Below the pieces are notes generated by a model, which was not told the DNA's origin, did not search any database, and saw only the letters and a list, made by a program, of their open reading frames with translations. From Treponema sp. (GTDB lineage Bacteria; Spirochaetota; Spirochaetia; Treponematales; Treponemataceae), in the NCBI GenBank assembly GCA_023231445.1, contig JALNVF010000085.1, forward strand, positions 1-14,416: 14,416 nt of DNA, in the 5' to 3' direction. Positions 1-6,789 of this stretch are shown in pieces; the first letter of the stretch is position 1, and each line of letters starts with the position of its first letter. Position numbers and translations under genes: made by a program.

Positions 1-115
1 ACCTTTAGCGAACCGAAAGGTTTATGCTCGGATATCATAGTGGTCAGTACCGGTCAGGCCCGGATTCTGTTCTTTTTTTGTTCTTTGATATTGACAATTG
101 GCTCACCATATCATT
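1..115 (-). other. Start of a further integron cassette (partial, cut by window edge)
   Basis: Read leftward, this stretch follows the attC-like site directly, so it would be the 5' end of the next cassette. An ATG at 38-36 opens a reading frame (M-I-S-E-H-K-P-F-G-S-L-K) that runs off the window edge. An in-frame TGA lies a few codons upstream, and there is no clear ribosome-binding site. That a gene starts here is an inference from the cassette layout. The reading frame is too short to identify. Confidence 0.25.
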
Positions 116-232
116 AAGTTAACCCGCAACTTTGCCCGGCGCAGCCGGTTGGCGCACTTTCTGCGTAGGGAGCGTAGCGACTAGCAGAAAGTGTGACAAA
201 AAAGTTGTCGGTGTTAAACTGGTTGTTAGGTT
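116..232 (-). other. attC-like integron recombination site
   Basis: This is an imperfect palindrome of about 117 bp with the architecture of an integron attC site. Read leftward it starts with the core AACCTAAC (232-225, fitting RYYYAAC) and ends with GTTAACTT (123-116). Inside, CAACTTT (127-133) pairs with AAAGTTG (201-207), and CACTTTCTGC (155-164) pairs perfectly with GCAGAAAGTG (184-193). A small CCGG/CCGG side arm sits at 136-148. The expected cut (G^TT) falls between 123 and 122. The last core does not fully match AACCTAAC, as expected when the bases after the cut belong to the next cassette. The stop codon of the upstream gene (233-231) overlaps the site. The structure is seen directly; the attC name is inferred from it. 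Confidence 0.65.
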
Positions 233-1118
233 AAATTTCCAATATTTTATATAAAATTGTTAACATATGTTCATGATTTGATTTATATTCTAAATTTTCT
301 ATTTTTGTAATCAATATTTTTCCATACTCATTTATCCAAATTACATTCTCTCCAATAAAAACCTGAATAGCTCTTGAACTAAAGTCATATCTTGTAATAT
401 CAAAATTTTTAATACTCATATTACCTGATGCACATGCGATCGCTTTTACATTGTCCCTGTAGGCATAAATAGAATTTCCATCGGCATCAGACCATTGTGT
501 GTCAAATTTAAACAAATCATTGCCAATAACAAATTTTTTCCCATTCCTTAGATAATTAAAACTTTCTTTTCCTGCATGATTATTTGTACAATATAATGCC
601 GAAACGATTTCATTCATTTCTGATATTTTCCCAAGAATATCTTGATTATGTACAAAAGGATTATTACCAAGAGGAGGAAGATTCCGTTGGTCATAAATAT
701 CACGTAAAAGATCATAATACATTTCCTCATATTTACAATCATCTTCAAAATCGATGTATTTTAACGCATGAAGGAATGTAGGTAATTTATTGTTTGTAGA
801 ATTATTTCTTATCAAAGGAATGACCCACGTCGTCGATGAATCTTTGATTAAATCTCCACAAATAATTCTTTTCTCATAGCCAGTGCCAGACATACCCGCA
901 TTCGCCTTCTGGTTATATATTTCTGAGCATATACAAATTACTCTATTTGAGATACTCAGTCCTTGCTCCATAAATAAGGCTAAATCAGAACCAAGTTTCG
1001 TTTCGAATTGATCAAATATCACATCAACACCATTCGCTCGTAGATGAGTTGCTAAGTTGTTTACCCACTTTATATGATCATCGTTATCATATGAATATGA
1101 AATAAAAACTTTGGGCAT
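231..1118 (-). CDS. SEFIR/TIR-domain protein
   Basis: The protein has 295 residues. Residues 1-125 form a SEFIR-type TIR-like domain. It opens with PKVFISYSYDNDDHIKWV, followed by GVDVIFDQ and a GYE motif (80-82) inside the stretch that carries the catalytic glutamate in NAD-cleaving TIR domains. Whether E82 plays that role is not shown. Residues 180-295 form a second, unnamed domain (NGKKFVIGN, FSSR, VIWINEYGK). There is no signal peptide or membrane segment, so it should be cytoplasmic. Bacterial TIR/SEFIR proteins often act in NAD depletion or signalling during phage defence, but no partner of a known defence system is next to it. The start is supported by AGGAGG just upstream. It lies 48 bp downstream of the lipoprotein gene on the same strand, and its stop codon runs into the attC-like site. 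Confidence 0.8.
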   Translation of the reverse strand: MPKVFISYSYDNDDHIKWVNNLATHLRANGVDVIFDQFETKLGSDLALFMEQGLSISNRVICICSEIYNQKANAGMSGTGYEKRIICGDLIKDSSTTWVIPLIRNNSTNNKLPTFLHALKYIDFEDDCKYEEMYYDLLRDIYDQRNLPPLGNNPFVHNQDILGKISEMNEIVSALYCTNNHAGKESFNYLRNGKKFVIGNDLFKFDTQWSDADGNSIYAYRDNVKAIACASGNMSIKNFDITRYDFSSRAIQVFIGENVIWINEYGKILITKIENLEYKSNHEHMLTILYKILEI

Positions 1119-1166
1119 TATTCCTCCTGAACTGAATATAATAAATAGTTTTTTATATAGTTTTAT

Positions 1167-3074
1167 TCAATTATTCCAATTGATTAATGCTGAACATCCA
1201 TCATTCCAGTAACTACTCCATGTAGATGGTGCCTCATTATACCCTTGAATATCTATAGTTTGATAACTCTTCCAGCCAAAAAAAGAATCAGTTTCTATTG
1301 ACAAAACTGAACTAGGAATTTTAATTGATGAAATCCCCGTGCAATTTGAAAGAGCTTCAGATTTTATAGTAATTAAGGAAGACGGAATAATAATATTTTT
1401 TAAACCAGTGCAGCCATAAAAGGCATAAGAATCGAATTGTAAAAGTGATTCTGGTATTGAAATTTCTTCTAATCCTGTACAATCATAAAAAGCATATTTT
1501 GGAATACTAGTCAAACCGTTCTGGATATTAATCTTTTTTAAATTAGTACATTGTTCAAATGCATAAGAGCAATCTGTAACAGAATTAGGAATTGTTATTT
1601 CAGTTAATGACGTACAATTATAAAATGCCTTAGACATGTCTGCTATTGAATTTGGTAAGTTTATTGTAGTTAATGATGTGCAATTAGCAAAGGCCGTCTC
1701 TATAGATTTAATCGTATCTGGTAATGTTACAGTGGTTAAATATTTTTCCTGTATAAAGCCTCCAGAAATAGTTATAACCGAATCAGGAATAGATATACTC
1801 GTAAATGTACAACTATCAAATGCATTTCCGTTTATAGTCGTAACCGAATCAGGTATTGTAATAGTCTTTAATGATATGCAACTATACAATATTCCATGGT
1901 CAATAACAACTAAAGATTTTGGAAAATTAAAATCAGAAAGTAATTTACAATTAGCAAAGGCCCAACTGCCAATTTCCTTTATAGTATCAGGTAATTCAAG
2001 ACTTGTTAAACTAGAACAATTATTAAATGACCAACTACCAATTGAAGTTAATGTTGTTGGAATATAAATAGACAGCAAGTTTTCACAACCATAAAAGGAT
2101 TGAGCACCTATAGAAGTAATTCCTTCACCAATAATAACAGATTTAATTAACGACATATAGATGTACCAAGGGACTTCTTCTAAATCACCCGTATAGGAGC
2201 CACCAAATCCGTACATTTCTCCATAACCATAAATCACTAGCTCTCCTGTAGATGTTGAAAATGCCCATTTTGCATTTTTTCCACAACTACCAGATATAGT
2301 ATTATTAACCCAAACTGCATATAATGTAACACTGCTATTGTCAAAAGTAAAAGTAGAACCATCATAATATTTTATTTTTCTATCATTTTTGCTTTCAGAC
2401 CAACCTGCAAATAAATATCCATTATTAGTAAATGTATTAGCTGTCAAGGATATCATCTTTCCACTCATTCCTTTCAATGATGATATTTCTCCAATTCCGC
2501 CATTACTATCAAATTTTAGTGTATAAAGTGTATCCCATACAGCATATAAAATTATATCACTATCTGAAATAGTGACTGAATCTCCATCTGTATAATTAAC
2601 AGTTGAACTACTACTATTTGTTGACCAGCCTGTAAAAATATATCCATCCTTCTCAAAAGAATTATCTGCCAGTTTTACAGTCGACCCAGAAATTCCAGAA
2701 ACAGATAATACATTTCCTGTTCCGCCATTACTATCAAATGTTATATAGTAAAGTTTACTCCAAACAGCATAAAGAACGAGATCTGTGTTTTTAACCTCAT
2801 AACTAGTCAACTCAGAATATTGTGCAGTTGTTGAAGTATTTGATTCTGCCCAACCGATAAATTTATAGCCGTTATAGATGAAGTTATTGGTCAGAATAAC
2901 CTTTGAACCAGAATATTCACTTACAGTATATTGAATTTTATTATTTGCTGTTATACCACCATTACCGCAAAATGTTATTGTATATTTTGCAGAATCACCA
3001 TTAGTAATATTTTTACAGCTGAATAATAATGTAACAAATAAAAAACAAAAAGTTAAAATAAATATTTTTTTCAT
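1167..3074 (-). CDS. BspA-type leucine-rich-repeat surface lipoprotein with InlB-B repeats
   Basis: The protein has 635 residues. It has a lipoprotein signal peptide: MKKIF, a hydrophobic stretch, then LFSC with Cys20 as the lipidation residue. Phe at -2 is unusual for most bacteria but tolerated in relaxed spirochaetal lipoboxes. Three InlB-B (Listeria-Bacteroides) repeats follow at about 31-105, 109-180 and 183-255, each with TFxxNGG early, GYxFxGW in the middle and LYAVW at the end. From about 300 to the end are BspA-type leucine-rich repeats (LRR_5) of the form SITIPDSVTxIxxxAFxxCTxL. Such proteins are surface adhesins in oral and gut treponemes and Bacteroidetes. The start has GGAG eight bases upstream. 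The gene comes first in the probable cassette and could be co-transcribed with the SEFIR gene. Codon use is AT-rich. Confidence 0.85.
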   Translation of the reverse strand: MKKIFILTFCFLFVTLLFSCKNITNGDSAKYTITFCGNGGITANNKIQYTVSEYSGSKVILTNNFIYNGYKFIGWAESNTSTTAQYSELTSYEVKNTDLVLYAVWSKLYYITFDSNGGTGNVLSVSGISGSTVKLADNSFEKDGYIFTGWSTNSSSSTVNYTDGDSVTISDSDIILYAVWDTLYTLKFDSNGGIGEISSLKGMSGKMISLTANTFTNNGYLFAGWSESKNDRKIKYYDGSTFTFDNSSVTLYAVWVNNTISGSCGKNAKWAFSTSTGELVIYGYGEMYGFGGSYTGDLEEVPWYIYMSLIKSVIIGEGITSIGAQSFYGCENLLSIYIPTTLTSIGSWSFNNCSSLTSLELPDTIKEIGSWAFANCKLLSDFNFPKSLVVIDHGILYSCISLKTITIPDSVTTINGNAFDSCTFTSISIPDSVITISGGFIQEKYLTTVTLPDTIKSIETAFANCTSLTTINLPNSIADMSKAFYNCTSLTEITIPNSVTDCSYAFEQCTNLKKINIQNGLTSIPKYAFYDCTGLEEISIPESLLQFDSYAFYGCTGLKNIIIPSSLITIKSEALSNCTGISSIKIPSSVLSIETDSFFGWKSYQTIDIQGYNEAPSTWSSYWNDGCSALINWNN

Positions 3075-3104
3075 CGAAACTCCTTTATCGCCGCGCTAGC
3101 GGTC

Positions 3105-3230
3105 AACCTAACTATATTTTGTCAGTTCCATATAACTTCTTTATTCATCTACTGTCAGTATAACTTCCCCGACAACAATTATAATTCATTCCAGTGTAAA
3201 AGATTATTCCCTGCAACTCTGAAGTTATGC
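3105..3230 (-). other. Possible attI-like integrase-binding region
   Basis: Immediately right of the cassette core (3105-3112) are two imperfect direct repeats, GTCAG(ttcca)TATAACTTC at 3121-3139 and GTCAGTATAACTTC at 3154-3167. An inverted copy, GAAGTTAT, is at 3221-3228. Primary integron attachment sites carry direct repeats bound by the integrase beside the crossover point, so the layout fits attI. Unlike attC, no long folded palindrome is present here, which argues that this side is not another cassette end. The repeats are seen directly; the function is inferred, and AT-rich sequence can produce such matches by chance. Confidence 0.3.
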
Positions 3231-3300
3231 AGTTCCTTATAAAACGTCTTTAGTGCATATTTTCCCAATACACCAATGGTAAAAAATCATTGACGTAAGC

Positions 3301-3348
3301 AGATAAAATAAAAAAAGTTCCGCGCCGCCGAAACAGGCTGCAGAACTT
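3301..3348 (-). terminator. Leftward intrinsic terminator
   Basis: Read leftward, AAGTTC (3348-3343) and GAACTT (3320-3315) close a hairpin whose inner part is a GC stem (GC/GC and GGC/GCC with one mismatch and one bulge) around a nine-base loop. A run of seven T and then ATTTTAT follows directly. This is a standard Rho-independent terminator acting only leftward, as the other side has no T-run. No leftward gene lies upstream of it, since the next gene runs rightward from 3525. It would shield the cassette genes from leftward read-through. Confidence 0.65.
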
Positions 3349-3480
3349 CCGGTTCCATACAGGATGATTCAATAAGCAGGTACTGCAAATGAAGGAATCA
3401 TATAATTATTCTTATTTTAACACATCTATTCAAAAAAACATTAATTTTTAATCATAAATTTCTCCAATTTCTGTAAAAAT
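3349..3480. other. Gene-free stretch upstream of the umu promoter
   Basis: No convincing gene is present. A nested inverted repeat is visible: ATGATTC (3364-3370) with GAATCAT (3395-3401), enclosing GCAG-gta-CTGC (3377-3387). On the minus strand a ten-codon reading frame (M-I-P-S-F-A-V-P-A-Y) ends before the terminator at 3348. It has no ribosome-binding site and may be a leftover gene end or chance. The rest is AT-rich and could help the adjacent promoter. Confidence 0.3.
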
Positions 3481-3485
3481 ATATA

Positions 3486-3514
3486 TTGACTTAACTAGTA
3501 TACAAACATATAGT
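3486..3514 (+). promoter_or_regulatory. Sigma-70-type promoter of the umuD'-umuC-DUF72 operon
   Basis: TTGACT (3486-3491) and TATAGT (3509-3514) are separated by 17 bp, with AT-rich sequence upstream. Transcription should start at about 3520-3522, only a few bases before the ATG at 3525, leaving no room for a ribosome-binding site. An imperfect dyad, ACTAgTAT (3494-3501) with ATATAGT (3508-3514), covers the spacer and -10 element and could be a repressor site. It does not match the LexA boxes of E. coli or Bacillus. Confidence 0.65.
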
Positions 3515-3524
3515 CTAAATATCT

Positions 3525-3833
3525 ATGGGTACCAGGAATACCACGGGTTTTCCGTCTCCCGCGCAGGGATATGAAAAGGAAACGTTTGACTTCAACAAAA
3601 TTCTTATCAGCCATCCGGCTGCGACCTTTACCATGCGTTACGACGGCAGGTTGCTTCCCGACTGCGGTTTATTCCCCGGCGATATAATCATCGTCGACTC
3701 TGCGGTACAACCGAAGAAAGGAATGCTCGCGGTGGTCGAAGAGGATGGGGAATTCAGGTGTAAACGGCTTGATGAATCAGTCGGTGTCGTATTCGGCATA
3801 GTTACGGCTATTATACGGACAGGTGTCTTATGA
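3525..3833 (+). CDS. umuD: Naturally shortened UmuD'-like protein with no catalytic serine
   Basis: The protein has 102 residues. UmuD family features are GFPSPAQGYEKETFDFN (8-24), HPAAT (30-34), PGDIIIVDSAV (51-61) and DGEFRCKRL (74-82). E. coli UmuD has 139 residues and cuts itself after Cys24, just before GFPSP. Here only seven residues precede GFPSP, and an in-frame TAA at 3516-3518 excludes a longer N-terminus, so the product is born in the UmuD' form. Aligned without gaps from HPxAT to GD, the GDSM serine (Ser60 in E. coli) is Leu43, and the aspartate before it is Arg42; the lysine (Lys80 here) remains. Self-cleavage is therefore not expected. The likely role is as the accessory subunit of a Pol V-like polymerase with the UmuC encoded next, whose ATG overlaps this stop codon (ATGA). 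Confidence 0.85.
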   Translation: MGTRNTTGFPSPAQGYEKETFDFNKILISHPAATFTMRYDGRLLPDCGLFPGDIIIVDSAVQPKKGMLAVVEEDGEFRCKRLDESVGVVFGIVTAIIRTGVL

Positions 3834-5116
3834 TTTTTCACATTGACGGAAACAGCTTCTATGCTTCATGCGAGCGTATATTCAGACCGGACTTAACGGG
3901 ACAGCCGGTAGCGGTGCTGACGAACAACGACGGTGTTGTTATTGCCCTGAATCAGGAATGCAAGGACAGGGGTTTCAAGCGAGGTGACCTGTACTTTGAG
4001 GTAAAAAATCTGTGCGAACAGAAAGGTGTCCGTGTATTCTCCTCAAACTATACGCTGTACGCCGACATCAGCAGGCGGCTGAACCTTCTGTACAGTGAAT
4101 ACGGTGAGGAGCTGGAACTGTATTCAATCGATGAAAGCTTCGTCTATCTGCCTGACTGGAAGAACGGCGGCTATACGGAAATCGGCAGGGAAATACGGGA
4201 ACGGGCGATGCAGGAAATACATGTTCCCGTATCGGTCGGGATAGCGCCTACCAAAACGCTTGCAAAACTGTGTAATAAACTTGCCAAGAAATACGGCGGC
4301 GTATGCAGCTGGCAGGAACTTGACGGAGAAACAGTTCTTGCCTCATATCCTGCAGCCGATATATGGGGGATAGGGCATGCAAAGGCTGAACTGCTTGCAC
4401 TGCTTGGTGTACATACGGCATACGACCTTGCGAACTTTCCGCTTGATAAGGCAAAGAAATATCTGTCGATTACGGGATTCCGTACCGTGCAGGAACTTAA
4501 CGGGATTCCCGCTCTGGACAGGAACGAACTGACAAGAAAACAGAATATCGGCACAAGTAAATCATTTGCACACGGCGTAACAGATTTCAGTGAACTGGAA
4601 ACGGCGCTCGCTGAATATGCACAGCTGGCCGTAGGACGTATGCGGGCGGAAAGTTCCGCGTGCAGAATCATTTCGGTATACCTGATGACGGCACGGGCTT
4701 TCAGACCGGAGGACAAAGGAAAGGAGTACTTTAATGCTGCCTCCGCTGAACTTCCGTCTTCAACAAGCTATCTGCCTGTTATCCTCGCTTCCGCAAAAAA
4801 ACTGCTCCGGTCGCTGTACCGGTACGGATATGAATACCGGAAAATAATGATCAATCTGCTCGCACTTGAGGACGATACGGAAATACAGCCGGAACTGTTT
4901 TATAATAATACCGGGCAGCGTGAAAAGGACAAAGCCGTTATGAGCGCGTGTGACTGTATAAATGCAAAATTCGGAAGAGGTATTATCCATCCCGGAACAC
5001 GGAATCTGACGAAAGAAGTCAAAGCGGACGGGAAAAAAGCCGACTGGATCATGGAGCGGAAGATGCTCTCACCCGAATATACAACAGACCTGAATGATAT
5101 TCCGGAGGTATACTGA
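3830..5116 (+). CDS. umuC: UmuC, Y-family translesion DNA polymerase (Pol V catalytic subunit)
   Basis: The protein has 428 residues, the usual length for UmuC. The palm carries catalytic acidic residues Asp6 (FHIDGNSFYASCE) and Asp101-Glu102 (YSIDESF). SVGIAPTKTLAKLCNKLAKK (135-154) is the Y-family fingers/palm motif. A helix-hairpin-helix segment (WGIGHAKAELLALLGV) lies at about 179-194, followed by the little-finger domain. The C-terminal DUF4113 region (about 370-425) carries a conserved SPEYTT stretch. All catalytic residues are present, so it should be active and copy past damaged bases, normally as a complex with a UmuD' dimer. It overlaps the upstream gene by four bases (ATGA) and the downstream gene by one (TGATG), so translation is probably coupled. 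Confidence 0.95.
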   Translation: MIFHIDGNSFYASCERIFRPDLTGQPVAVLTNNDGVVIALNQECKDRGFKRGDLYFEVKNLCEQKGVRVFSSNYTLYADISRRLNLLYSEYGEELELYSIDESFVYLPDWKNGGYTEIGREIRERAMQEIHVPVSVGIAPTKTLAKLCNKLAKKYGGVCSWQELDGETVLASYPAADIWGIGHAKAELLALLGVHTAYDLANFPLDKAKKYLSITGFRTVQELNGIPALDRNELTRKQNIGTSKSFAHGVTDFSELETALAEYAQLAVGRMRAESSACRIISVYLMTARAFRPEDKGKEYFNAASAELPSSTSYLPVILASAKKLLRSLYRYGYEYRKIMINLLALEDDTEIQPELFYNNTGQREKDKAVMSACDCINAKFGRGIIHPGTRNLTKEVKADGKKADWIMERKMLSPEYTTDLNDIPEVY

Positions 5117-5907
5117 TGGCAGGAAGAATTGTCTGCGGGACATGCGGATATGATTATCCGGAATGGCGCGGCGTATTTTATCCCGACGGGATGGATCGTA
5201 AGGACTTTATTGCATTTTATGCGTCAAAGTTTACAGCACTTGAAGTAAACTATTCATATTATCAAATGCCGACGGAATATCAGTTCCGGTCCATGCTTGA
5301 ACGGACGGAACGAAAGATACTTTTTTCGATAAAGGCTCCTCAGCTGTTTACTCACGATATCCGTGATACATGGGAACAGGACGTCTTACGGTTTCGTGCT
5401 GCACTGCTTCCACTTTTAAATGCAGATGTTCTTTCTGCTGTACTTTTTCAGTTTCCTCAGAGTTTTCACTACACACCGGTTAACCGGATATATCTTTCAA
5501 AACTGCTTACCACATTTCCCGACATACCGAAAGTCGTCGAGTTTCGGCACACTGAATGGCTTACAGAACGCGTGTATGAAGGCTTGAATACCCGCAGTAC
5601 CGGAATATGTGTCTGTGATATGCCGCACCTGAAGGCTCTTCCCGTATTTGTTCCTATTGTCACCGGTAATACCGGATATATCCGTTTTCACGGCCGGAAC
5701 GGGGATAAATGGTACAGCAGCGACGGTAATAACGGAAGCGCGCGGTATAAGTACCTGTATACCGAAAAAGAACTGCAGGAATATATACCGGTAATACAAC
5801 AAATGGCTGAAAACGTAAAAATTGTTCACGTATTTTTTAACAACCATCCCGACGGAGGGGCAGCTGTAAATGCCCGGATGGTAAACGAGATGCTGTCAAT
5901 AAGTTAA
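5116..5907 (+). CDS. DUF72 (YecE-like) TIM-barrel protein
   Basis: The protein has 263 residues and matches the DUF72 family along its whole length: GTCGYDYPEW near the N-terminus, FTALEVNYSYYQMPT (about 39-53), QFPQSF (about 112), VVEFRHTEW (about 139), YIRFHGRN (about 187) and FFNNHPDGGAAVNA near the C-terminus. Known structures of the family are TIM barrels, but the biochemical role is not established. The start codon overlaps the umuC stop (TGATG) and is preceded by GGAGG, so it belongs to the umu operon. That placement suggests a role linked to DNA damage or translesion synthesis, which is an inference from context only. T-rich sequence follows the stop codon, but without a hairpin directly before it. 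Confidence 0.9.
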   Translation: MAGRIVCGTCGYDYPEWRGVFYPDGMDRKDFIAFYASKFTALEVNYSYYQMPTEYQFRSMLERTERKILFSIKAPQLFTHDIRDTWEQDVLRFRAALLPLLNADVLSAVLFQFPQSFHYTPVNRIYLSKLLTTFPDIPKVVEFRHTEWLTERVYEGLNTRSTGICVCDMPHLKALPVFVPIVTGNTGYIRFHGRNGDKWYSSDGNNGSARYKYLYTEKELQEYIPVIQQMAENVKIVHVFFNNHPDGGAAVNARMVNEMLSIS

Positions 5908-5939
5908 TTATTTTTTTATTTCGTTTTTTCTGCCCTGTA

Positions 5940-5990
5940 AACGGATATTGCCTGAACCTGCAATATCCGTTGCAATCAGGTTCCCTTTTT
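5940..5990 (+). promoter_or_regulatory. Two mutually exclusive hairpins, possible attenuator or terminator
   Basis: A perfect 12-bp stem, AACGGATATTGC (5940-5951) with GCAATATCCGTT (5960-5971), has an eight-base loop. An alternative stem, GAACCTG (5954-5960) with CAGGTTC (5977-5983), uses the loop and part of the right arm and is followed by CCTTTTT. The two cannot form at the same time, which is the layout of an antiterminator/terminator pair. It sits between the DUF72 stop and the first phage-like gene. The simplest reading is an imperfect terminator of the umu operon; regulation of the downstream genes is possible. Confidence 0.4.
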
Positions 5991-6009
5991 CTCTGCTACC
6001 TTATGAAGC

Positions 6010-6789
6010 ATGAGAAACGTTTACGGGCGGGACTGCACACTTACCTTACGTATTAACACAGATTATTATCCGCTTCCCTATAAAGAGGAGACCGTCCGGG
6101 AGGAAGAAACCGGATATTACCTTGACGCCTCTATAAAAGACGGAAACGAACCTGCCGTCTTTATCCGCACCGGATACACCGTAACCGGCTGTGTCGTGAC
6201 ACGGCTTGAAACAGCCACACTGCAGAGGGTACTTTCAATTCTTTCAAACGATTCAGATTCATTCGACTTCATCATAGACCGCATAACCGAATGCAGAATA
6301 TATGAAAAACTCACCGTGCACGACTTCGAGCTTCGTGCGGAAAACGGCGGCGCATTTTACCTGAAGCTGAACGTACAGGGAACAAAAGACTCAACGATCT
6401 CAGACTGGCCTATAAACAAACCTCACTTTGACTGGATACGGGGCAGAACGCTGCTGTTCGACGGACACACACTCACGGCGGAAAAAGAAAAATTACCGCT
6501 CGTCTACCTCATGAGCCTTACGGGAATGTGCAGAGGGATACGGAAACGGCAACTGTCGCTACACGCGCCGCTCTCCTCCGGGAGCATACTTGGTACGGCG
6601 CGGAAAATGCCGGAACTAACAATACCTCTGAACGGTTGTATGCGGCTCACCTGCACGGGACTCGTACCCGTGTCCGATCTAGCGGATGTGGACTGCGGGG
6701 ACACCGTGCTCGTTACACGAAAGTTTCGTATTGCCGGAACGTGCACGGCGGAACGCATCGGAACCGGCGCATGGAGTGTGACGCTGTGA
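6010..6789 (+). CDS. Phage-tail-like protein of unknown exact role
   Basis: The protein has 259 residues with no signal peptide or membrane segment, and was not assigned to a named family. Residues 1-80 open with YGRDCTLTLRINTDYYPLP and contain PAVFIRTGYTVTGCVVTRLE. The general look (beta-rich, many Thr and charged residues) and its position before a hub-like protein suggest a virion tail structural protein. There is no clear ribosome-binding site before the ATG. An earlier ATG at 6002 is in another frame. The stop overlaps the next start (GTGA), so the following gene is probably translated by coupling. Base composition is GC-richer than in the left part of the window. Confidence is high that it is coding and moderate that it is phage-derived. 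Confidence 0.55.
   Translation: MRNVYGRDCTLTLRINTDYYPLPYKEETVREEETGYYLDASIKDGNEPAVFIRTGYTVTGCVVTRLETATLQRVLSILSNDSDSFDFIIDRITECRIYEKLTVHDFELRAENGGAFYLKLNVQGTKDSTISDWPINKPHFDWIRGRTLLFDGHTLTAEKEKLPLVYLMSLTGMCRGIRKRQLSLHAPLSSGSILGTARKMPELTIPLNGCMRLTCTGLVPVSDLADVDCGDTVLVTRKFRIAGTCTAERIGTGAWSVTL

Larger units (their letters stand above)
123..3111 (-). mobile_element. Probable integron gene cassette carrying two genes
   Basis: The segment runs leftward from a core site GTTAGGTT (3112-3105) through the lipoprotein and SEFIR genes to the attC-like site at 232-116. The 5' end of an integrated cassette should complement the R'' core of its own attC. Here GTTAGGTT is the exact 8-base reverse complement of AACCTAAC at 232-225, so a circularised cassette would restore a perfect core pair. 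Both genes point in cassette orientation, and there is no attC between them, so they would move together. The segment is clearly AT-richer than the genes to the right of 3525. About 3 kb with two genes is large for a cassette. No integrase gene is present in the window. Confidence 0.6.

Noticed and set aside
3075..3300. Promoter for the cassette genes
   Set aside because: Several TATA-like elements exist on the minus strand (for example TATATG with CTGACA 18 bp upstream), but the AT-rich sequence gives many equal matches and none stands out.
4171..4716. 181-codon minus-strand frame opposite umuC
   Set aside because: umuC is complete with catalytic residues on the other strand, so this is a shadow frame.
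6528..6785. Longer N-terminus for the hub-like gene
   Set aside because: The frame is open but lies inside the upstream gene and reads as Arg/Thr-rich shadow sequence. The GTG at 6786 has a ribosome-binding site and a GTGA overlap.
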